The translations under genes and the position numbers were made by a program. A DNA stretch of 64,000 nt, taken from positions 5,359,721 to 5,423,720 of the forward strand of contig LR746270.1 of the NCBI GenBank assembly GCA_902729315.2, read 5' to 3'. The notes below the pieces were generated by a model. That model did not search any database, had not been told where the DNA came from, and saw only the letters and a list, made by a program, of their open reading frames with translations. This DNA comes from Spirodela intermedia (taxonomy: Eukaryota > Streptophyta > Magnoliopsida > Alismatales > Araceae). The number at the start of each line of letters is the position of its first letter. Position 1 is the stretch's first letter. Positions 53,231 to 64,000 of the stretch are shown in pieces.

Positions 53231-54879
53231 AAGCCCGTTAGTTTAGGTGAGAAGGGAATGAACCGGGTTGGTTCGAAAGGTTACATTTTAAATTTATCCT
53301 GAGCCCGCTCTTCCAAAACCTGCTGCCGACGGGTTCGGTTCCGTCGTCCCGCGCGGTGCCCGCTGGCGCAGGTTTCGCTTCTGATAAACCCGAGGAGGAC
53401 AAGGTGTCGGCGGGAAGGGGGAACCGCTATTTATTCACATAATTCGTGTAAAAACGGCGGCGCCAGTTCGGACCACCACCCGGCACAGTAAAAGCAACGG
53501 AGATGGAGAGAGAGAGAGGCGGCGAGTTCGTAACTCAGCGCGTCAATCACATCCGAGTCGTTTGCGGACATTAAATTCCGGGTCCGGTCCCTCAGCCGAT
53601 TCGACCGGGTCACAACTAAATTCCTTCGGGAATTGTGCCAAAAAAAAATTACACATATAATGGAAGGCTAAATATTTTTTTTTACCGCAGTAAGATAAAT
53701 AAATAATTCCAGTCAAGATATAAAAAAAGTATAAACGAAGATAATTATTGAGTATTTGGTTTTTTTAGGAAAGGTCCTCATAAAAATGAGAGTACGTGTT
53801 ATTATGCGCTATTATTGTTATTATCATGATGATGGAAGGCGGGGGGAGACGTTAGGAGTGGGAGATGCTCGGCCGACGAGGGTCTGTAGAGGTCCGGCAG
53901 AGTGCGGGCGGGCCGGGCGGGGCTTGGCCGGGCCGGTGCAATAAAGGTGGCGGCCAAAAGCCGCCGCCCGATGACGAAAGGGCGGCGTGATGATGAGAAC
54001 CACCGGCGGTGAATCTCGCGAGACGCCAGGAAAAGTTACCGCGGGGGAGATGAAGAAGAAGAAGACCTCTTCTTCTTCATCTCCTCCATCTTCTTCTTCT
54101 GCTGCTGCTGCTGTTTCAGCTGTTTCGTTGCATTCTCCCGCCTTTGCCAAAGTAGAGGCCGGGGGGGGGGGCGGGGGGATGGTGCAATAAATGGCGATCG
54201 AGGGAGTGGGAGAGAGAAGATGGGGGCGGGAGGAGGAAAGGTGGGGGGGAGGGGTTGTCTCTGGTTCCCTGCTCTCCGAGGCGGCGCTGCAGCAGTGCTC
54301 CGAGTCCGTGATCTGAGAGAGGAGGGGAGAGACCAGATCTGCGAGGAAAAGGACCGTCAGAATTGTGTAAAGCAGTTCCGTTGCGAGCTTACACACGTAG
54401 AAGAGTGAGAAATAGAAAAAAGAGGCTGCTTCTGCTTCTGCAACCGCTGCTGCGCCTCCGCCGCCAGCAGCTGTCGCGGCTGCTCCCGCCGCTGGTCGCT
54501 GTCCCCCAGTATCGTATCGTATGTGAGGAGGAGAGAGATAGAGAGAGAAGAGAGAAGAGTGAAGGGGGAAGAGGGAAGAGGAAAGAAAAGAAGACAGGAG
54601 CGCATGGGGAGGAGGGATTTTAATGTGCGTAAATATGCATAAATGGAAAGCAAATCCGGCGCCGACGTGCCTGTGTCGACAAAAGTGGAGGCCAGCAGAG
54701 AGGAGAAACGAGCGGCGGCAAGATCAGCTCGCCAGCGGTGGTGAGAGAGAGGAACAAGAGGGATAAGAGGACAGAGAGAGAAAGAGGTAGGATTGGGAGA
54801 AGTGACTCTCGGGGCAGCTCCAATTCTCTTCTTCTACCCTAATTCCACCTGATATGGATCTTCCCCGGAGGGGGAACCG
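53231..54879 (+). promoter_or_regulatory. GC-rich upstream and 5' untranslated region of the SHI gene
   Basis: The sequence turns from AT-rich to CpG-rich here. It carries a CTT/CTG-rich patch (54055-54120), a run of ten or more G at 54161-54178 and GA-rich stretches (54515-54600, 54735-54800) close to the SHI start codon. Open frames across it on both strands encode only low-complexity Pro, Ser, Glu or Arg strings and are not called genes. Purine-rich leader sequence just before the ATG is consistent with a long 5' untranslated region. No clear TATA box was fixed. Confidence 0.5.
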
Positions 54880-54898
54880 ATGGCTGGGTTCCCAGTAG
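54854..54898 (+). promoter_or_regulatory. upstream ORF overlapping the SHI start codon
   Basis: An ATG at 54854 opens a 14-codon frame ([14 protein letters not shown]) that ends at TAG 54896-54898, in a different frame from and overlapping the main start at 54880. If present in the mRNA it would reduce initiation at the main ATG. The main ATG is preferred for the protein because MAGF-plus-glycine is the usual N-terminus of the family. Confidence 0.55.
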
Positions 54899-55757
54899 GC
54901 GGCGGCGGCGGCGGCGTGGGGGGGAGTGGCGGTCACAACCAGCCCCCCTTGGAGCCGATCCCACAAGACAGCCTTTTTTTCTACCCTAGGGAAGGAGGAA
55001 GGGTCCCCGAGGAGCTCGCCACCTACACCAAGGGTTTCGAGCTATGGCAGCAGCACCACCTGCTGGAAGATGGCGGGGCCTCCAGCAGCGGCGGCGCCGT
55101 GAGTTGCCGTGATTGCGGCAATCAGGCCAAGAAAGACTGCATGTACACGCGGTGCAGGACCTGCTGCAGGAGCCGGGGCTTTCAGTGCCCTACACACATC
55201 AAGAGCACTTGGGTTCCCGCTGCCAAGCGCCGGCAGCGAGCCGCTGTGAAGCTTTCCAAGAGACCGAGGGAGATTGGCGGTGCCGCCATCACCACCACCA
55301 CTACCTCCTCCAGCACGTCAGGTATTTCTTCCTCCCCGTCCCTTCTATCTCCGCTACGGCTGCAGCCCGCTGATATCTCTTCTTCTTCATCATCATCATC
55401 TTCGTCTTCTTCCTCGTGTGGGTTTATGCAGGAGGGATCGAGGCGGCCAGGAACTTCCCCCCGGAGCTGAGCTCGGAGGCGGTTTTCCGCTGTGTCAGGG
55501 TGAGCGCAGTGGACGAGGCGGAGCAGTACGCGTACCAGACAACCGTCAACATCGGCGGCCACGTCTTCAAGGGCATTCTCTACGACCAGGGCCCGGATCC
55601 TCAGGGGGCTTCCTCTTCCTCTCCCGCTGTCTCTCTCGCCGCCACTGCAACTGCACCCGGCAGCGTCGCCATGTTCGACCAGGCCTCTCTATATGCAACT
55701 CCTCTCAGTGCCCTCATGGCTGGTACCCAGTTCTTCCCTCACCGCCAGCGGCCCTAG
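54880..55757 (+). CDS. SHI/STY/SRS family zinc-finger transcription factor
   Basis: Nuclear activator of the SHI RELATED SEQUENCE family, known in Arabidopsis to induce auxin biosynthesis genes and shape gynoecium, leaf and root development. Two exons, 54880-55321 and 55432-55757, joined by a 110-bp GT-AG intron in phase; 768 nt, 255 aa. The N-terminus [12 protein letters not shown] is typical. The RING-like zinc finger spans C76 to H106 ([22 protein letters not shown]), followed by the basic AAKRRQR. Exon 2 carries the family IGGH domain, with IGGH at residues 188-191 ([18 protein letters not shown]). The end [14 protein letters not shown] resembles other family members. It is shorter than many relatives, but both diagnostic domains are complete. 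Family identity is certain; the exact paralogue is not. Confidence 0.95.
55322..55431 (+). other. single intron of the SHI gene, readable if retained
   Basis: GTATTT at the 5' end and TTATGCAG at the 3' end, with a pyrimidine-rich body full of TTC and ATC repeats. The body has no stop in the exon 1 frame; if retained, translation runs on to a stop ending at 55470 and yields a 196-aa protein with the zinc finger but without the IGGH domain. Confidence 0.8.
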
Positions 55758-55775
55758 AGGAAACCTTGCGTTTTT

Positions 55776-56156
55776 CTTTCTTCTTCCCCTTCTTCTTTCT
55801 TCTTCTTCTTCCTTCTTCTTCTTCTTCTTTCTTCTTCTTCATCTTTTTCTTCTCCGTCTCCTTCTCCTTCTTTTTCTTCTTCTTCATCTCCTTCTTCTTC
55901 TTCTTTCTTCTTCTTCATCTTTTTCTTCTCCGTCTCCTTCTTCTTTTTCTTCTTCTTCATCTCCTTCTTCTTCATCATCATCATCTTCTTCTTCTTCTTC
56001 TCCCTCTTCTCCTTTTTCTTCTTCTTCTCCCTCTTCGCCTTTTTCTTCTTCTTCTCCCTCTTCTCCTTCTTCTTCTCCTTCTTCTTCTTCTTCTTCTTAT
56101 TTTTCTTCTTCTTCTCCTCCTTCCCCTTCTTCTTCTATCCTGCTCCTCCTCCTGCT
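55776..56156 (+). repeat. CTT-rich polypyrimidine tract just after the SHI stop codon
   Basis: About 380 bp of almost pure pyrimidine on the plus strand, starting some 20 bp after the stop. It has higher-order structure: a segment containing ATCTTTTTCTTCTCCGTCTC occurs at 55841 and again at 55917 (offset 76), and a 27-bp unit containing TCCCTCTTC recurs at about 56001, 56028 and 56055. Long Ser- or Phe/Leu-rich frames over it are artefacts of the repeat. It probably lies in the 3' untranslated region. Confidence 0.85.
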
Positions 56157-56541
56157 GTACTAGACCGTTCCCCCCAGCTCTCGCTTGTGGAACATCTTCG
56201 AGTTCTTCTCTTCACCTCGAAAGAGAAACATGGGAGGAACAACGCCATTAGAAGCAGCCAGCAACAGCAGCTAGACAAGCTTCAGCCCTCCCCCTCTGCC
56301 GTAGCCACCTAGTCTGTTGATAAGCTTTTCTAGCATCACCTCAACGAACCGCCATGGATGTTCTGAGAAGCTATCTGGAGATGATCTGCCTCTCAACGTT
56401 CAGCAGACGAAGACATTGTTTTCAGTTCCCCCTCTGTTGATTACGCGAATACACCTGAGTTTCTGATTCTTTGCCGGCTTCCCTGACTGCCATCATTCAA
56501 TCACTATGATGATTTTCTAATGCACAACATTTTCTGCAGAT

Positions 56542-56547
56542 AATAAA
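56542..56547 (+). terminator. candidate poly(A) signal of the SHI gene
   Basis: AATAAA about 785 bp after the SHI stop codon, beyond the CTT tract. It is the first canonical signal seen downstream; plant signals are loose, so this is tentative. Confidence 0.35.
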
Positions 56548-57020
56548 CTATCTCCATACACTATATCTCTCAATCTATCTCTTTCTCCCTCACTCTCTCT
56601 CTGCTCTCTACCCTCCTTTTTCGTTGAGGATTCTGAACCCAAGCCAGTGATCCCACATAGTAGTGATAGGATCTCAAGTGTTGAGCTGCTTCATCCCACA
56701 TGAACCCACAGAAACACCCTTGGACCTAACCTCTCCCTCTCCCTCTCAACATTTCCTTTTCATCGAGGATTCGGTTAGAACAATATCTCTCTCCTCAACG
56801 TAAGCCCTGCAATCCCACACGGTGGAGAGAGGATTTCAGAGTTTCAGCATTTTATATCTCACAAAAGCACCCGCGTAAGTACGCTTTGACTTTCTCTCTC
56901 TCTCTCTCACTCTCTCTCTGGTGTAAATTCAGGCTATGTCCTATACTGGAGGAAGGGGAGAGAGGTTTCTGTCCTCTTTCTTACAGTAGTCCTCAGCAAT
57001 CTTTCACTCCTTTCTTTCGT

Positions 57021-57021
57021 C

Positions 57022-57112
<91 letters not shown>
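57021..57112. repeat. (CT)n microsatellite
   Basis: About 45 CT units with two TG-containing interruptions. Confidence 0.95.
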
Positions 57113-57119
<7 letters not shown>

Positions 57120-57460
57120 CGCTCAGTTGGATGCTTTGTCTTACTTGCTTAATGGCGGGGGTACACCTGAAACTGCCAGGTTCTTCATTAACTATTGCGG
57201 GAGACCATGGATAATAAGATTATCATCAACGCTGACAACTGATCGGGAGACACTACGGCCGTTTCACGAGGGTTGACTTTAAGAAACTGTTGTCTTGCCT
57301 TATGGTACAATTCTTCGCGAAGGTGATCGAGTATCTCCCTATTTTATGGTAATATAGTTGGCTGTACTTCCAGGGTTCCCTATATTCTGATTTTTGCTCC
57401 TTTAATCGTATCTATGTACCTGTTTTCTCCTATTTCTGTTGCCCTTCCATGTTAATTTCT

Positions 57461-57716
57461 CTTTCTCTCGATCTCTCTCTCTCACTCTCTCACTATCTCT
57501 CTCTCTCTTTCTCTCTCTCTCACACACACACTCACTCTCACTCTCACTCTCTCTCTCACTCACACACACACGCACACACTCTCACTCTCTCTCTCACACA
57601 CACACTCTCACTCTCTCTCTCACACACACACGCACACTCTCTCTCTCTCTCACTCTCTCTCTCTCTCTCTCTCTATCTATATAGCTATCTCTATCTTTCT
57701 CTCTCACTCACTCTCT
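57461..57716. repeat. compound (CT)n(CA)n microsatellite
   Basis: Alternating blocks of CT and ACAC repeats, with the CTCACACACACAC block repeated about four times at roughly 40-50 bp spacing. This suggests block duplication as well as slippage. Confidence 0.93.
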
Positions 57717-58892
57717 TTCTTTATGCATCTATCTCAATCTTTAACTCGTTCGTCATTGCAAGCATGTCCCTTACTGCGTTCTTGAGAGATATTTCTGTGG
57801 CTATAAGTTCGTTTACGAGCTTATGCATTTGACACAGTAGGGCTTGTAAAGCGGATACGCGGCTCGTCTTCTATTAGCCCACCAGCCTCCAGTGCTGGCC
57901 ATGGCGAAGACGACGACCATTTATGATTAGGTTGAGAATAGTTGATATCAGTGGAAGCAGGGCGAGCGAGAGAGAGACGTTTGATACTCTCCGCATTTGG
58001 CTTTCATTCTCTTCTCTCTCTCTCTCTCTCGATGGTTCCTCTTTCTTCCCATTTTCTTCTACTGACCCCAGAATCGTGCATTAGATGACACATTGCATCG
58101 CCATTTTTAGAACTCTGCTCAATTCCATACATCACTGGGTAAACGATATTGAGCAGAGCAGGTAACCCCTTAGAACTAACGAATGATACTCCATATGATA
58201 GATAGAATACACAAGTCCAGTATAGTTGCCCACTGATTTTGACTTGGCCAACCGAAATTTCAGCTTAGTATCCAAGCTTAGAGAGAGAGGGAGCGAGCGA
58301 GAGAGAGAGAGAGGATCTATGTCGTTGATGGAGGACTAATCAGGCGATAAGGAATTGACTCAATTCAGAAAGCAATACGAGGATGTTTCCATGCTTGTGT
58401 TATGCCCTGATTTGAGCCGTGGACTGGAGGTTTCGTGAGAGTCTCGATTTTGATTCGTCCCCGACCAGTTAATTCAGACATCTTGTGCGCTATGATCTTT
58501 CATGCGGTCCTAACACGCGGAAGAACTAAAACAAAAATTAAAAAAAAAAGTATATCGTGAAAATTGAGTATTCGACGTACAACTTAAGAAAAAAATTCAA
58601 CGGGATCACGCGGGCACGCATTTATTTGTGATTAATCGAGGATTCAAGTTCACCCAGAAATCTTTTTTCGCCGCTGTCTCCGATCAAATGCACGACTTTC
58701 TTCGAGTTCTTTCTCCAGATATGACTCGTAAAGTGATCTGCAAAAGTGGTTGACCTTCGTTTTTCCACGTAAAAAGGGCACGGCTTTTCTCCGGCCCGCG
58801 TTCGCCGCCGAGATATCGAGAACAAGTGGACTTCAGTCTTCTGTCCTACTCTGCAAGGTGCCGCGAGAAGTTGGGATCAGGGGGCTCGGAGG

Positions 58893-63138
<4,246 letters not shown>

Positions 63139-63292
63139 CTATTAAATCATTCAATCATTTTTCCTAATTATTTATATAAAAATGCCTGTTTTTAATTACA
63201 TAAATTCCTTAAGTACAATAATCATTTAGATTTTTAGTAGAAAATAATGGTTCATAAATATCATATTTGGTGGGCTGGGTCGGGGAAGTATA
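63139..63292 (+). promoter_or_regulatory. short spacer between kinase stop and OXLD1-like start
   Basis: Only 154 bp, AT-rich (TTTATATAAAAATG, ATAATCATTTAG), must hold the 3' end of the kinase transcript and the promoter or leader of the next gene. A TATATAA-like stretch at 63173-63180 could serve as TATA box; a TGGGCT site II element is at about 63272-63277. Confidence 0.4.
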
Positions 63293-63700
63293 ATGGGTTG
63301 CGGATGCCTGTGCCGTAGCAGCCTTGGCTTCACCGGGAGACGGAAGGAGTGGATCGGCGGGGCCGCCGTAGCGGCCGTCAGTCGCCGCTGGCGCTCGGAA
63401 CCTCATCGGCTTCTCTCGCTCACGCCGGTGCGGGCCGCCGGTCTGATGTCGTCGTCCTCGCCGCCGCCGCCGGAGGAGGAGAAGAATAGAAAAGGAGGGG
63501 CGGCGGCGCAGGAAACCCCCAATTCTCCTTCGGTGGCGCCGCCGCTGCCGCCGCCGCCGGAGGCGCCGCTGCCGGGGGACTGCTGCGGGAGCGGCTGCGT
63601 CCGGTGCGTGTGGGACGTCTACTACGAGGAGCTCGAAGCCTACAACAAGTTGAGCGCCGAGAGGATGCCGGAGGCGAAGACGATGGCGGACAAACGATGA
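63293..63700 (+). CDS. oxidoreductase-like N-terminal domain protein (OXLD1-type)
   Basis: Single-exon gene of 135 codons. The C-terminal half has the family cysteine motif GDCCGSGCVRCVWDVYYEEL, preceded by a Pro-rich stretch (PPLPPPPEAPLPG), as in the oxidoreductase-like N-terminal family that includes OXLD1. The biochemical role is not established; animal and fungal members are mitochondrial or uncharacterised. The first 50 residues are rich in Arg, Ala and Ser and poor in acidic residues, consistent with an organelle presequence. A second in-frame ATG at 63446 would give a shorter protein that starts just before the Pro-rich region. The extended start is preferred because the added sequence is GC-rich, open and presequence-like. 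Confidence 0.85.
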   Translation: MGCGCLCRSSLGFTGRRKEWIGGAAVAAVSRRWRSEPHRLLSLTPVRAAGLMSSSSPPPPEEEKNRKGGAAAQETPNSPSVAPPLPPPPEAPLPGDCCGSGCVRCVWDVYYEELEAYNKLSAERMPEAKTMADKR

Positions 63701-64000
63701 GAAGACGGAATCGAGCCCCCCCCACCCCCCCCTTCTTCGTCCCCAGATTGATCATCGGCCTCACCATAATGCATTATTAATAATTGAAAAACGGATTCCA
63801 ATTTTCTCTTCCATCCTATCCTGCGTTGCATTTGAAAACACTTCCATTCGATCCCCATAATCAGGTTCCGCCACTGGATCGTCGTCGTCGTCGTCTCTCT
63901 GAAATCAAATCTTCCAACGCACCTTTTCTTCCCCGATGCAGCAGATCCTTCGTCCCTGTAATCAGGCATATCTTCTTGCCAGACCCATAGGATCCTGATG
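63701..64000 (+). other. 3' flank of the OXLD1-like gene
   Basis: Begins with C runs (63716-63723 and 63725-63733), then ordinary mixed sequence. The open frame at 63784-63990 is not recognised and is probably untranslated. No canonical AATAAA was seen before the window ends. Confidence 0.5.

Larger units (their letters stand above)
56548..58892. other. intergenic block between SHI gene and XK1-type kinase
   Basis: No supportable gene. It holds CT tracts (56891-56919, 57021-57112), a compound CT/CA tract (57461-57716), a short CT tract (58014-58031) and a GA tract (58279-58313). The part after about 58620 is GC-richer and is the likely promoter and leader of the kinase gene that starts at 58893. 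Confidence 0.6.

Noticed and set aside
53320-53355. GGTTCGGTTCC resembling a tRNA T-arm/B-box, with a short perfect stem
   Set aside because: No matching acceptor stem, D-arm or anticodon arm in the preceding 70 bases.
53824-54396. 190-codon minus-strand open frame upstream of the SHI gene
   Set aside because: Low-complexity Pro, Glu and Phe runs in a GC-rich promoter or leader; no domain recognised.
55274-56251. 325-codon plus-strand open frame and neighbouring Ser-rich frame over the SHI exon 2 and its 3' tract
   Set aside because: It is the SHI gene read in another frame followed by the CTT repeat; the sequence is Phe/Leu or Ser low-complexity and has no domain.

Overview
The window is nuclear DNA of a flowering plant. 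The genes have many GT-AG introns, their products belong to plant families (SHI/STY transcription factor, RD19-type cysteine protease, chloroplast XK1-type sugar kinase), and the spacers hold decayed Ty1/copia and Ty3/gypsy elements plus long AG/CT microsatellites. The GC-rich 5' exon of the protease gene hints at a monocot, but that is inference and the species cannot be named from this sequence.

Layout. (1) 1-7.2 kb: AT-rich spacer that starts inside an (AG)n microsatellite and holds a copia gag remnant, a degenerate ~108-bp repeat and one unexplained exon-like fragment. (2) 7.6-33.6 kb, minus strand: one very large gene for UTP10/HEATR1, a nucleolar HEAT-repeat protein. I could assemble it as 39 phase-consistent exons encoding about 2148 residues. 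Its introns carry repeats and a pseudogene-like stretch. (3) 34.7-36.8 kb, minus strand: a complete four-exon RD19/cathepsin F-like papain-family protease (373 aa), with a TATA box and G-box upstream. (4) 37.3-51.4 kb: AT-rich gene desert with a broken Ty3/gypsy integrase, a small copia-derived LTR element with LTR-like ends, primer-binding site and polypurine tract, and several short tandem duplications. (5) 51.4-58.8 kb: GC-rich, microsatellite-dense block centred on a two-exon SHI/SRS transcription factor gene (255 aa). It has GA tracts upstream and CT/CTT tracts downstream. (6) 58.9-63.1 kb, plus strand: a nine-exon FGGY-family kinase of the plant XK1/D-ribulose kinase type (480 aa, likely plastid-targeted). 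(7) 63.3-63.7 kb, plus strand: a small single-exon gene with the oxidoreductase-like N-terminal (OXLD1-type) cysteine motif, starting only 154 bp after the kinase stop.

The five genes do not form a pathway. They are independent housekeeping, stress or developmental genes, as is usual in plants. I found no convincing new multi-gene system. The points most worth a second look are the overlapping upstream ORF and readable intron of the SHI gene, the purine/pyrimidine tract polarity around it, the pseudogene-like segment in UTP10 intron 27, the orphan exon-like fragment near 3.2 kb and the compact copia derivative near 50 kb.
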